This document shows positions 11,001-22,017 of a stretch of 64,000 bases of DNA, piece by piece. Below the pieces are notes generated by a model. The model saw nothing but the letters and a program-made list of their open reading frames with translations, searched no databases and had not been told where the DNA came from. Source of the DNA: Argentina anserina (Eukaryota > Streptophyta > Magnoliopsida > Rosales > Rosaceae); NCBI RefSeq assembly GCF_933775445.1, contig NC_065872.1, forward strand, positions 17,608,001-17,672,000, given 5' to 3'. Numbering within the stretch: the first letter of the stretch is position 1; each line of letters starts with the position of its first letter. The translations under genes and the position numbers were made by a program.

Positions 11001-12390
11001 TCATTTGTTTCCCAATTAGCTTATGATCTTGTTCGGTCAATATGGAAATGGTAAGCTTTCAAGCCTCTGGGCTGTCTAGGAGAACTATTAAGTATTAATG
11101 GATGCAAAGGAAACTCAACTGGCTGAGGGCTTTGGTATGAATTTGGAGCTAATTCTATTGAGGCAGAGGTTTTGGGGACTGTTATCGTCTGTTGATTGTG
11201 TTGGAGAATAATTTTAGCCAAAATGTGTTGGAGAATTGTGTTGCCACGGCAAGATGTTTGGAAACCCGGGCAGTTCCTCTTTTCATCTTGATAGTTGTAA
11301 CTTGTAAGAGCTATTTTTGAGTTGTCTGCACAGGTAGAGTTGCAGTTCTCGACTACCATACCAGTTACTACCCTACCCACCTTCGTAGTTGGCTTGGAAG
11401 CATTTGTGATGGGATTTATGCCGTAAGTGTGTAGTTCACACTTCACAGTGGTGCTATGATTGAAGGGTTCACTGTTAATTCTGAGGCTGAGACATGGGAG
11501 TTGTCCCTTGCGCCGCATCGTAACTAGGTTGCTACTTGGTCGTGTAAAAATTACTCTTTTTTAGTCTGTTTAATCGAGTCATCTTGTTTGTTTATGCCTA
11601 GGTGAATTGGCAGACGACCTTTGATATGCAGAGCGATAGGATAATTATAGGTCAAGGGCATTTTCAAGCTTCCAATTGACAATATTACTGGGGTTTGTCA
11701 AATCAATCTGAGAGGCTAATTTTGTTGCCAATGTTGTTACAGCTTCAAAATGTAGTTATTTGAGTCTTGACAATGTTACTGGGGTTTGTCAAATCAATCT
11801 GAGAGGCTAATTTTGTTAACAATGTTGTTACAGCTTCAAAATGTAGTTATTTGAGTCTGAGAGACTAATTAAACCAATTATCTTTGTTCACATAAAAGTT
11901 TATTTCTATCATCAAAAAGAAAATCACATTCCCAAGCTATTGATGCCATAACCAGAGCCCCATGATGATATGTCAGTTATCATCAATTCATCATGTCATG
12001 AAGTCCCAAATGCATAGGAAAGACTCAATCAAAAATGAATACATGTGCCATTTTTTCCCCTTTGCTTGTTGTTCTAAACTTCAATGCATACATAAACCAT
12101 TTCCATTTGCATGCATAAGATCACAGAATGGTGCCCCTTTGGAGATCAGGAAATAATTTAAGTGCATGAGCCTAAAGCAAATCAAACTCCACTGTCCTCC
12201 TGTCCTTATTCCTTAAAGCCATTCCTTGTGGTTTCTTTTACATCAAATCCCATTGCACAGATGCTTCCTTTTCCCACCATTCCCAAATGTGCTTCAATGA
12301 AACTTATTTTCACAATTTTGCCCCCTTCAATCAGAATGATTGTACTCTTTACAAAAGGGCATGTTTGGTATCTCAATTAATACTCCCTTG
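11001..12390. other. intergenic; no gene recognised
   Basis: It follows the last readable RIO2 piece and may include more of that gene beyond recognition. Open frames here (up to 165 codons on the minus strand at 11021-11518) show no family motif that I recognise. The only structure I see is the 91-bp tandem duplication listed separately. Confidence 0.4.
11677..11858. repeat. tandem duplication, two 91-bp units
   Basis: The segment starting TGACAATATTACTGGGG is repeated once as TGACAATGTTACTGGGG with only a few differences. It is non-coding and unlike the surrounding elements. Confidence 0.85.
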
Positions 12391-12981
12391 CAGTGGCTAA
12401 TCCAGGAATTGGAGTGTAGGGGGCTTGAGTTTTTTAATTAAATAAATAAAAATATTATAATAAAAAATTCAATGATGCAAGAAAATAATATTGATTAGGA
12501 AAAAAAGATGCACCTACATAATGAGTCTTACCAGGAATTAAAAGAAGACTGAAGAAAAACAAAACACCATCGGACCGATATTAAGTCATTACTCCTCAGC
12601 AGAACTCAGCAAACTTGTAATGGACTAACTAATGGACATCTGCCATTGAATGATTCAATGTTATGATTGATATCTACAAATCATTCTATCTAGATTAGAT
12701 ATTTAAATTTCCCCCAAATTCTAACCCTAAAATTTGAATTGATTCAATTGATTGAATTGAAATTATGAAATACTTACATTGGATTTGAGTATGATGACAA
12801 AGAGAATGAAGAGCTCATAAGGATTTGATTTCCGATTCTTTTGGGATCTAAGAATTAAAGAGATTAAGACATAGAAAGTGGAGAAATGAGAACTAGCAGA
12901 GAGGCAGAGAGTTTGAGTTCGATAGTCTCAGATCCCCCTCCCCTTTATGTTTTTTTTTATTTGGGAAAGAGTAGTTGGCTT

Positions 12982-13014
12982 CACATGTATATATATATAT
13001 ATATATATATATAT
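12982..13014. repeat. (TA)n microsatellite
   Basis: TA run abutting the left terminus of the CCTAGGCGG element; shorter TA sequence follows its right terminus. This may be the insertion target. Confidence 0.85.
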
Positions 13015-13667
13015 CAATGTTCTAAAAACGGTCTAGGAGGCCGCCTAGGCACTAGGAGGTCACCCACCGCCACGCTTTTTGTCTCGACAGCCATCTGTGG
13101 CGTTTTGTGAATTAGGCAGCCGCCTAGGCGGTCCTAGGCGGTTCTAGGCAGTCTTAGGCGGCCATTTTCAGTCCTAGGCGGTCATATTCAGTTCTAGGCG
13201 GTCTAATTGGCTCTATTTAGTCCTAGGCGGTCAACCATCATTTGACATTAAAAAAAAACTAAAAGAGGCCGTAGCTCTCACTTTTTGTCTATTTTCTGAA
13301 AACTGAATCTTATCAACAGAAGAAGAGGAAAAAAATATGAATATTAAGTTTGAGTCCGATACTGAGTGAGTTAGAAAATAATTTGGAGAGAAATAAATTG
13401 AGATTTAGTATTATTGCATTTGTTTCATTATTTATCTTTTCTTCAAATATTTTTATGGACTTTCTACTTAAGTTATGTGAATTTAGACTATTTTAGTATT
13501 TTTAAAATTAATATTTAAAATCATTATATATTTTTAATTATTAAAATAGTTTAAATATATGTATAAAAATAAATAAATATTTAATAATTCAAAACCGCCT
13601 GCTAACCGTTTAGGCGCTAGGATGTGGTTGTCCGCCTGCATACCGCCTAGTGCTTTTTAGAACGTTG
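13015..13667. mobile_element. MITE-like element of the 'CCTAGGCGG' family, copy 1
   Basis: Termini CAATGTTCTAAAAA and TTTTTAGAACGTTG form 14-bp inverted repeats with one mismatch. Both ends carry clusters of CCTAGGCGG/CCGCCTAGG, about ten copies on the left. The AT-rich middle has no long coding frame. A second copy lies at 21302-21986 with the same order of segments. It is inserted between runs of TA, so the target duplication cannot be delimited. Confidence 0.82.
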
Positions 13668-14145
13668 ATATATAAATACATGTGAAGTAGCTGAAGTCAA
13701 CTTTCACAATCAAAAAAACATAAAGTGGGGGGGACATAAAGGGGTCGGGGAAAACATAAAGGGGGTATGAGACTGTCGAACTCAAACTCTCTGCCTCTCT
13801 GCTAGTTCTCATTTCTCCACTCTCTGTCTTAATTCTCTATTTAATTCTTAGCTCCCAAAAGAATCGACAATCAAATCCTTATGAGCTCTTCATTCTCTTT
13901 GTCATCCTACTCAAATCCAATGTAAGTATTTCATAATTTCAATTCAATCAATTGAATCAATTCAAATTTTAGGGTTAGAATTTGGGAGAAATTTAAATAT
14001 CTAATCTAGATATAATGATTTGTATATATTTTAGTAGTTTGAGTTACGGTCTGAGACCTCCTTTATGTTTTCCCCTACCCCTTTATGTTCCCCCCCCCCT
14101 CCCACTTATGTTCTGTTTGTGAAAGTTGGCTTCAGCTGCTCCACA

Positions 14146-14149
<4 letters not shown>

Positions 14150-14187
<38 letters not shown>
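14150..14187. repeat. (TA)n microsatellite
   Basis: About nineteen TA units near the right end of the hAT element. Confidence 0.95.
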
Positions 14188-14189
<2 letters not shown>

Positions 14190-14392
14190 TAGCTGTTTTT
14201 TTTGTTCCAAGAATTTAGGAGGAATTTGAGTCTCCCCAAACTCTATACTGCATCCGCGCCTGCCCCCTTGTGAATTTTTCTCTCAATCTCAATATATAAA
14301 CGCCTCGGTAATGCTCATACTTCTTCACTAAGCTCTCTCCCACTGAAATTTTCTGTTCGACACCATCCGACTTGTTCGGAGTGAGATGACAA

Positions 14393-15040
14393 TGGAGGCT
14401 ACACGGCGGCGTTTGGCATTGCTCATTGTGGGAGTAGCTCTTCTTTCTTGTTTTGCTACTTGCATAGGTGCGTGCTACATAGTCATTGCCAATTAATTTT
14501 AACTCAAACGTCAAACTCAAATCCTATAGTTTTGGTTAGCTTTCAAAATTTCTTATTGCGGTTGATGTGACTTTGCAGGGTCGAGAATTTCTTTCACTCA
14601 AAGTGATGCACAGGTGTGTAATTTAGTCTCGTCTTCATTTCTCATGAAAGGAAGAAATACAGAATTATTTGTTTGACTGGACCCGCTTGTCTTTTGACGC
14701 ACATTTTGTCGCTTGGTTGTGACATTTCTACAGGTAAGAGAGAATGAGGAAGTTGCACCAACGTGGTGTATTGCCAAGCCTTCTGTAGATGTAGAAACGC
14801 TTACCAAACTGGAATAGACTGCAGAGCTATTCTGACAGGTGGTAATTGCTTTGAACCCAACAATGCTGTTCAGTCGCGATGAATCTGTTCTACAAGGCCA
14901 CCGGAAAGAACCCTTGGGACTGCCATTTCAATGGCACCGACTTAATCATTTATCAGAATCCATCTGTTTGCAGCTGCCACTATCCAGTTTAAGGAATCAT
15001 GCTAAGTTCATCACAGTCCTCATTTCCATGTCTAGGTTTT
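14393..15040 (+). pseudogene. X8/CBM43-domain protein pseudogene
   Basis: X8 (CBM43) proteins are secreted, often GPI-anchored, and bind beta-1,3-glucan (callose) in cell walls and plasmodesmata. Piece 1 (14393 on) encodes a signal peptide, MEATRRRLALLIVGVALLSC. After an intron-like gap comes GSRISFTQSDAQ (14578-14612). Then X8 pieces appear: VAPTWCIAKPSVD (from 14751), DCRAILTGGNCFEPNNAV (from 14818), ATGKNPWDCHFNGT and QNPSVCSCHYPV, ending about 14997. The X8 cysteines are mostly visible. Breaks: a stop after TKLE (14815) with the 'NIDYAC' region missing, and a frame break after NNAVQS (near 14875). The spacing of pieces with splice-like gaps shows it is not a retrocopy. Confidence 0.82.
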
Positions 15041-15496
15041 AACTAGTCAGTTGCTCTTATTGTACTCGTAATGTTAACGTATTCTCAAATAATGTACCAG
15101 TGTCTTTTGGTCACCTTGATCACAGCTTTGCACTGAGATTCAATTATGAAAGCCTAAGATATACAGTGAATAACTCAGCTAGTTTGAACAAACTTAAATC
15201 AGATAATTCATTTCTTTCACATAACAAATCTGAAGCAATCACAGGTTCATGTTTGAAAGCTAATGACTAATAACAAAGATAGCTTCAGTGCCGTCATTTT
15301 GGACAAAATTCTGTTCATTACAGAGACACTGGAGGATGAAAATACAGTAATCCATTTAAAATAGAGTAGAAAACCAAATGATATAAAAGACGAGCCGTAA
15401 CGTATGAAAATTAGACATTAGACTTTGAGAACACGCATGTTATTCCTCCCACTTGATGCAAGCACTGAATGACAGGCAACGCAGATTTGATCAATC

Positions 15497-16690
15497 TCAA
15501 GACTGAGGCTTGTCCCACTTGAGGGGCTTCACAACCTCCCAGGTGAAGTCAGGGTCATCCCTTCCAAAGTGTCCATAGGCGGCTGTCTTCAAGAACCGTT
15601 TGTTGCCACCCCTCTTAAGGTCCAGGTTGATGGTCATCATTCCAGGCCTGAAGTCAAAGTTCTCCTTCACAATTTTAAGGATCTCCTTGTCAGGGATCTT
15701 TCCAGTTCTGTACGTGTTGACGAAGACAGACAAGGGCTCAGGGACACCAATGGCGTAGGAGACCTGCACAATGGCCCTGCGAGCAAGACCATTTGCTACA
15801 ATGCTCTTGGCAGCCTGCCTGACAATGTAAGCACCACTTCTGTCCACCTTGGTAGGGTCCTTTCCAGAGAAAGCACCACCACCATGGGCTCCCCAACCGC
15901 CATAGGTATCAATAATGATCTTGCGTCCAGTGAGACCAGCATCACCATGAGGGCCCCCAATCACAAAGCGACCGGAGGGGTTCAGATGGAAGATTGTCTT
16001 CTCATCCAGGTACTTCTCAGGGATAACAGGCTTAATAACATGCTCCTTAAGGTCAGCAGCAATCTCATCGTTTGTGACAGTCTCGTCATGCTGGGTGGAG
16101 ATAAGAACAGTGTGGACACGTAGTGGAACCATAGCACCGACCATAGCACCGCCTTCATTGTGGTATTCAACTGTTACCTGGGTCTTGCCATCAGGTCTCA
16201 GCCATGCACAAGTACCATTCTTCCTAACTTCAGTGAGTTTAGCACCCAACTTGGTTGCAAGGACATGGCTAAGGGGCATAAACTCAGGGGTCTCATCAGT
16301 GGCATAGCCAAACATGTGACCCTGGTCACCAGCTCCAATCTCCTCGGGGCGCTTGGTAAAGTGACCATGAACACCCTGAGCAATATCTGGGCTCTGTTGC
16401 TCAATGTTGACTAGGACCTTGCAGTTATCAGCATCCAGACCAACATCATCAGAAACGAACCCAATTTCGCGGCATGTGTCACGCACAATCTTCTCGTAGT
16501 CAACAACGGCCCTGGTGGTGATCTCTCCAAACACCATGACCATGTTGGTTTTGGTGCAAGTCTCACATGCGACCTTGCTATCTGGGTCCTGCTCCAGGCA
16601 AGCATCAAGGACTGCGTCAGAGATCTGGTCGCACAGCTTGTCTGGGTGTCCCTCGTTCACAGATTCAGATGTGAATAGGAAAGTCTCCAT
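15497..16690 (-). CDS. SAMS: S-adenosylmethionine synthase
   Basis: Joins methionine and ATP to make S-adenosylmethionine, the cell's methyl donor and precursor of ethylene and polyamines; cytosolic tetramer. 397 residues against about 393 in most plant enzymes. Visible signatures: GHPDK (14-18), [12 protein letters not shown] (119-130), [11 protein letters not shown] (167-176), [13 protein letters not shown] (245-257), GGGAFSGKD (270-278). The start is set at METFLF; the open frame extends 21 codons upstream, but that stretch is intron because a splice acceptor (ttgtgtag) lies two bases before ATG. Odd points: GAMV occurs twice (181-188) from a perfect 12-bp tandem duplication; NTYRTG at 325-330 where relatives have DTYGTG; GGNKRF where relatives have GGNGRF. 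Coding exon intact, no internal intron, as is usual in this family. Confidence 0.96.
   Translation of the reverse strand: METFLFTSESVNEGHPDKLCDQISDAVLDACLEQDPDSKVACETCTKTNMVMVFGEITTRAVVDYEKIVRDTCREIGFVSDDVGLDADNCKVLVNIEQQSPDIAQGVHGHFTKRPEEIGAGDQGHMFGYATDETPEFMPLSHVLATKLGAKLTEVRKNGTCAWLRPDGKTQVTVEYHNEGGAMVGAMVPLRVHTVLISTQHDETVTNDEIAADLKEHVIKPVIPEKYLDEKTIFHLNPSGRFVIGGPHGDAGLTGRKIIIDTYGGWGAHGGGAFSGKDPTKVDRSGAYIVRQAAKSIVANGLARRAIVQVSYAIGVPEPLSVFVNTYRTGKIPDKEILKIVKENFDFRPGMMTINLDLKRGGNKRFLKTAAYGHFGRDDPDFTWEVVKPLKWDKPQS
16128..16151. repeat. 12-bp tandem duplication in the SAM synthase exon
   Basis: ACCATAGCACCG occurs twice in direct succession, adding four codons (GAMV) in frame. Confidence 0.95.
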
Positions 16691-16692
16691 TT

Positions 16693-17343
16693 CTACACAA
16701 CCAAATAATCCATTCACGTTATAATCATAATCAGCAGCCACACCAAGACTCATTCATCCAAACAGTACTAAACACATAATTTGCAATTTAAAAGCAACGG
16801 AGAACTCCACAAAGTTGGCAAACGGATTAATTCTAAACACATCTACTTTTACAAAAGTAGCTTCCAAAAAAAAGATTCATATTCCAAAGCAACACATCAG
16901 ATCAAATATAAAGCCGAAACAGAATCTCCATCCGAAACACAGAATCAGAACACAATGCTTGTGAGCCAACTACCGCACCATGTCCACAACTAAAACGACA
17001 TTTCAATAAGACAAGAGAGCTCGAATATATATATATATATATATATATATCGGCTATAAAAACGACATCAATATGACACCGATGAACTCACTAAACACGA
17101 CACTCGATCTACAACAACATCTTCAGGGATTTATAATTCCAAAGCTACTAGAACTAGCATAAACTGAGATCTGCTAATTCACTATACGAAAATGAAACAA
17201 AAGTAAGCAACAAAGAGTACAACATCAACTACACCAGACTCAAATGCATCAGATCTTAAATCAACAACCAGATCTACAAGCATTTCACCTCATTCAACAA
17301 ACAAGAAGCAAAACAGAATAAGAGAAGAGGAAGAAAATGAAAC
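16693..17343 (-). other. intron in the SAM synthase 5' untranslated region
   Basis: On the minus strand a donor (ttctacag^gtttca, at 17344/17343) and an acceptor (gttgtgtag^aaATG, at 16693/16692) bound a 651-bp AT-rich stretch containing a TA microsatellite (17024-17050). Plant SAM synthase genes commonly have one intron just before the start codon, which fits. Confidence 0.8.
17024..17050. repeat. (TA)n microsatellite in the leader intron
   Basis: About thirteen TA units within the SAM synthase 5' leader intron. Confidence 0.93.
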
Positions 17344-17485
17344 CTGTAGAAGGCTAGATCCGAAACTTGTGGAGGGAAGAAGACGGAGGCTGTGGGGGAG
17401 TTCGAACCAGACCCCTAACGAAGAGGAAGGGATTGAAATTGAAGGACTCTAAAGTCTATGCAGACTCCAAATCCCTGAGCCCTCG

Positions 17486-17495
17486 CTATTTATAG
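17486..17495 (-). promoter_or_regulatory. TATA box of the SAM synthase gene
   Basis: CTATAAATAG on the minus strand, about 140 bp upstream of the leader-intron donor. It gives a first exon of roughly 110-120 nt, entirely untranslated. A C/T-rich leader follows, as in many highly expressed plant genes. Confidence 0.78.
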
Positions 17496-17499
17496 AACT

Positions 17500-19756
17500 C
17501 GGAGGAAGCTCACCCGTTTTCCGGGCCATACGGTTTTGGGCTTCAGTTATTTTTAAAACACAACCCGGATTTGGTGGGGCCGTGGCCGTTGATGGGAGGA
17601 TCAATGGTTGGCATCGGTCTGGGGTTTGGTGAGAAAATCTTGTGCCTGGCGGCTTAGGTATTACCGGCTACTGCCGGTTTTTCACCAACCCTAACAGGTT
17701 CTCGGCTCTAGCTCGGCACATTTGGCTTGGTTGGTAAGATTTTGTCCCTCTTCTTGTGTTTTTTTTTGGGTCACATCTTCATGTATTTATTTTTAAAAGT
17801 GAGTTTCTATTCATAATTTTTATAATAATATTTAGACCTCATTATTTAATAAATTTCTATTTCACTTTTACAAATGTCAAAAATGCTATTTAGACCTCCT
17901 TAGTTTTTCGAAAATACTCATAATCTAATCAAATTACTATCCATTAATTTCTTTTCAATTCTAATATTTAATTATTATAGACAACTTGAAATTTTTTAAT
18001 AATTACACAATCCATCTCAAAATTAATTTTCACTTTCACTCCTAAATTTATAATTAATAATGTTGTTGTTTTTTCATTCATTGATTTGTAACTCACCAAA
18101 TATTAAAATCAACACAAAAAATTCAAACATCAATTGAACAATTGTTTTCCTCATATCATAAATGAAGTTTATCAAAACTCATAACTTTTTAATTGATATA
18201 TGAATATTGATAATATTATTTGTTATAATTTTTTAACGATAAAAAAATAATTAAATAAGTCATCTCATTCCAATTTCCAAATGGAAGTTTTCCTGTGATA
18301 AATAAAGAATTGACAAAAAAAGAAAAATTCATTTATATTTGCTATTGCAAAATAGGTATGTTTAGAATTCTCTTTTTTTTTTCTTTTTGTTCACTCTTAT
18401 ATATTCTTTTGGTAATTTCATATATGTTGAAAAAGTCAATACTAACTTGGGAAAAGAGGGAGGTCCAAATGTTGTTATAGGAGGTATGAATATAAGCTCC
18501 TTTTTTAAAATCTAAGAAATCTCTACTTTCTTTTAAAAAAAAACCAAAAACCAAAAACAAAAGTAGATTTTGACAAATCTTGAACATATGCTTGATACGA
18601 GTACGACGATGTCTGATATACTATTGTGAAGGTTTCGAGATCAAATCGTACTAATACTATACTACGGCCATGACCCAATCTGAGGAGATTTTACCTAGTT
18701 TAAGTTGAAATTGACAAACCCTAAAGTCTTGGTATTTGTCCTTTAGGTCATGTAGAGGATGGGCATTCTATTAAACGGTGAGAATTTCTAGACATGTTGA
18801 ACCGAGACAAGAAATTGTGCACTATTCATTTTGTGCCCTAATAAATATAGAAAATTACTTAGTGGTAATATACTACATTTGAATTAATTAAAAACTCATT
18901 TTTCATATATCTTATATAAATTAAGACATAAACCAAAGCCTAAAGAATAAATAAAACAAAACTGATTAATTAATTAATGTAAAAATATTCAAAATATCCT
19001 TATTTTCGTGAAAATTATCAAATACCAGATCTAACAACTTTCTCTCTCCTCATTTTTTTAATTTTTTTCTAGTAAATTTAAGTTTTCCGGCCAAACCACC
19101 GGCAATTTGGAGGTGAGCTAAATTTAAGTACCATATTGCATATGTTTTGAGAAATTTTGAAATTTGAATTTTGCTCACCAAAAACCACAGTAGCAGTTAG
19201 TTTCTCAGTCGACAGTAGCAGCTAGATTTATCGTTGACAGTAGCAGATACATTCCAAGTTGACAGTAGCAGTTAGTTTTTATAATCGACAGTAGCAGATA
19301 ACATCTTCATTGATAGTAACAAACACTTTAAGTTAAAGAGGAATAAAAAGTAAAATATTTTATGACATGTGGCAACTTGCCATCATTTGTTTCTTATTTG
19401 TAAAATTTAGTCCTTATTTATTTTATTAAATTAAGTAGTAAATTATTTGTAAACTAAATTATTATCTGATATTTTTGAGTAATTTGTTATAATAAATATG
19501 ACACAACGTTAACTTTTAAAAAAAAAATCAAACAAACAGACTAAGATCCTCCTTGAAGTAGAAAATTAAATTCTGCTTAACTAATTACCGTTGGGTAATT
19601 ATTGGGCAGGAAGTGAGAATTGCCACCAATTTGCTTCAAGTTGAGTGAGGCTAGAGAAACGACAAACCGTTATTTTCTTTTTTCGTTCGAAACGACAAAG
19701 TGCATTGGCTAATGTGTAATATTTAATTTCCCATTTGTTTTAGGCCCGAATAAAAA
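17500..19756. other. AT-rich intergenic region; no gene seen
   Basis: Upstream DNA of the SAM synthase gene, then very AT-rich sequence with homopolymer runs. Open frames are short and low-complexity. The one ordered structure is the 25-bp minisatellite at 19187-19325. Confidence 0.5.
19187..19325. repeat. 25-bp minisatellite, about 5.5 units
   Basis: Each unit opens with ACAGTAGCAG and continues with 15-16 variable bases often ending in …TCG or …TTG. The first ten bases are nearly invariant while the rest drifts. The sixth unit is partial (ATAGTAACAA). Confidence 0.88.
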
Positions 19757-20546
19757 ATGGAACATCTAAATGGGATATGGGACAAGAATGGAAGCATGGC
19801 CTCACGCATTTGGATGGTGAAGTACGACGATGCCCCTCTTGGATTAAAACAAGTGGGTTGGAATGTGAAGGGTACTTTGGTCTTTAAATTGTTTTTTTTT
19901 TGGTTAATGGTCTCTAAATTGTTTTTTTTATTAATGGTCTTTAAATTGTTACAGACATCGCTGTGCGCAAAAATGAGCTGGAAGGCTAGAACTGAAAGTG
20001 GTTCTGTGATTTACACCATTTCTTGAAAAGGAAATCTGGCAGATCATCATAAATATGAAAATGATTCAGTCCTATATTGTAAATCGAGAGTGTAATGCGC
20101 GCACCGCTAGAGTACGAGCACCGATGGAAACTAAGAGTGTGTGCAAATCACCCGCCGTTTGCACATGAATAAGGGAGCAAAACCACGCTCACTTTTCTTT
20201 CTTTGTCCTCATCCTCTCTTAAATTATCAGATCAAAACCCAAAATTTTGAATAAATTGATCTGTTACAATTAAAGAGAAACCCAATTCCAAAGAATAAGC
20301 ACCCTCTGATTTTCAGTTCAAGTATGGAAGGTATTGTCGTATTGATTACATAGAATCCAATAAACATCAATAGAGGAGATCGGGGAGCCTTTCGAAATAG
20401 AAATACAAACAACTGAACGAGCAAATATTTAGGAATTGAAACTACAAGCAAGGGTGAGCAATGTTGTGTACGATGTGGCTCTCATCCTTGAAAGAGGTTA
20501 TCGCTTTCGACGTCAACAAAGGTGTTTGGGTGATTTTTGAAATCTA
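19757..20546. other. unassigned stretch with an 89-codon open frame
   Basis: An open frame at 19757-20026 opens MEHLNGIWDKNGSMASRIWM, then has a duplicated hydrophobic, T-rich middle (…LVFKLFFF…LMVFKLL…) caused by repeats of 'ttggtctttaaattgtt'. I do not recognise a family. It could be a decayed exon pair around an intron, since a tacag acceptor-like site lies near 19952, or chance. Nothing else is seen to 20546. Confidence 0.25.
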
Positions 20547-20556
20547 GGGAATCAGT

Positions 20557-21067
20557 AATGTTCTAAATATCCCGATATATCCTCGATATATCCTCGATAT
20601 TAAAAAAACGATACGATAAGTTGCTTATCGGTCTATTATATCGGTCAACCCGAAAAATCAAGTCAAATGACGATATATCGGTGTTTTTTTTAATTTTTTT
20701 AAAACCACGTCGTTTTGAAAAAATAATTTAAAGAAAATGAAAATTTTGTTGATAACATTCGATGACGAGAGAGTTTATGATGAATGATCAACTCTATTTT
20801 TATTAATTAATACTATTTATATATTTTAATTGTCAAAACATTCAAATATTTTTTTATGAAGTTTATTTAGTACATTTACTTCTATATGTTTTAATTTCTC
20901 AAGTTTATTTGGTATATTTTGATGTATATGTTTATAAATATATTGAGTTTAATTAAAAATTAGCAAAAACGATAAATTCGATATAATCCGATATATCTCG
21001 ATATATCCCCGTTATATCTTTATTTTACAAAACCGATACGATGTCGATAACCGTTATTTAGACCATT
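20557..21067. mobile_element. MITE-like element of the 'CGATATAT' family
   Basis: Termini AATGTTCTAAATA and TATTTAGACCATT form 13-bp inverted repeats with one mismatch. A perfect 10-bp duplication GGGAATCAGT flanks it (20547-20556, 21068-21077). Clusters of CGATATAT(C) fill both subterminal regions. No coding frame. The duplication length suits Mutator-like transposition. The first bases (AATGTTCTAAA) match the CCTAGGCGG elements, although the internal repeats are quite different. Confidence 0.85.
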
Positions 21068-21265
21068 GGGAATCAGTGGAGAACACAAGATCAGACCTGT
21101 TGTCGGAGTTCTTCGCTTTCTGGGTTCTTCCCCCTCACTCGCCTAGCCAACAGAATCCAAATGAACCACTAACACCCAATTTAACAAGTTTGTCCACATG
21201 TCTAATTAAACGGTCCAGATATGCTAGTATGTGAACTCGTAGGTGTATATTATTCGTTTCCTTGC

Positions 21266-21268
<3 letters not shown>

Positions 21269-21299
<31 letters not shown>
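21269..21299. repeat. (TA)n microsatellite
   Basis: About fifteen TA units directly left of the second CCTAGGCGG element. Confidence 0.95.
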
Positions 21300-21301
<2 letters not shown>

Positions 21302-21303
<2 letters not shown>

Positions 21304-21981
21304 ATGTTCTAAAAAGAGGTCTAAGCGGCCGCCTAGGCGATAGGAGGTCACCCACCGTCACGCTTTTTGCCTTGGCGGCCTTCTGTGGCGTTTTGTGAAT
21401 TAGGCGGCCGCCTAGGCGGTCCTAGGCGGTTTAGGGCGTTTAGGTTTCCTAGGCGGTTTTAGGCAGTCCTAAGCGGTCTTATTCAGTCCTATCAGTTCTA
21501 GGCGGTCCTAGGCGGCCATATTCAGTTCTAGGCGATCAACCATCATTTTGACATTAAAAAAAACATAAAACAGGTCGCAGCTCTCACTCTTTGTCTATTT
21601 TCTGAAAACTAAATCTCATCAACAGAAAAAGAGGAAAGAAATATGAATATTAAGTTTGAGTCCGATACTGAATGAGTTAAGAAATAATTTGGAGAAAAAG
21701 AAATTGATATTTAATATTATTTCATTTGTTTCATTATTTATCTTTTCTTCAAATATTTTTGCTATGGACTTTCTACTTAAATTATGTGAATTTAGACTAT
21801 TTTTAGTATTTTTAAAATTAATATTAAATATTATTATATATTTTCATTAAAATAGTTTAAATATATGTATAAAAAAATATTTAATAATTCAAAACAGCCT
21901 AGACGCAGCCTAGGAGACCGCCTAACCGTCTAGGCACTAGGAGTTGATTGTCCGCCTGCATACCGCCTAACGCTTTTTAGA

Positions 21982-21986
<5 letters not shown>
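21302..21986. mobile_element. MITE-like element of the 'CCTAGGCGG' family, copy 2
   Basis: Termini CAATGTTCTAAAAAG and CTTTTTAGAACCTT. Colinear with 13015-13667, including the terminal CCTAGGCGG clusters and the AT-rich centre (shared segment 'aagtttgagtccgatactga'). It lies between two TA microsatellites. Neither copy encodes a protein, so both must be non-autonomous. Confidence 0.85.

Positions 21987-22013
<27 letters not shown>
21987..22013. repeat. (TA)n microsatellite
   Basis: TA run between the CCTAGGCGG element and the fold-back MITE that follows. Confidence 0.93.

Positions 22014-22016
<3 letters not shown>

Positions 22017-22017
<1 letters not shown>

Larger units (their letters stand above)
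12391..14262. mobile_element. non-autonomous fold-back hAT element
   Basis: Left end CAGTGGCTAATCCAGG and right end (reverse complement) CAGGCGCGGATGCAG… are imperfect terminal inverted repeats of hAT form. They are flanked by an 8-bp duplication with one mismatch: CTCCCTTG (12383-12390) and CCCCCTTG (14263-14270). Inside, about 12670-12975 and 13715-14030 are long, nearly matching inverted arms (both contain the 'agaactagcagagaggcagagag' segment), so a single strand would fold into a large hairpin. The right side repeats 'acataaagggg' motifs several times. No transposase frame is visible. A second element (13015-13667) sits between the arms inside a TA microsatellite. Confidence 0.82.

Noticed and set aside
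15569..16724. Several open frames of 62-184 codons on both strands across the SAM synthase exon
   Set aside because: All are shadows of the clear SAM synthase coding frame on the minus strand.
16691..16753. In-frame N-terminal extension of SAM synthase (21 residues from 16753)
   Set aside because: A splice acceptor two bases before METFLF and the family's known start show this stretch is leader intron.
19187..19325. Possible CRISPR-like spacing of repeats
   Set aside because: The 25-bp units with conserved 10-bp cores are a plant minisatellite; the setting is eukaryotic and the period is too short.
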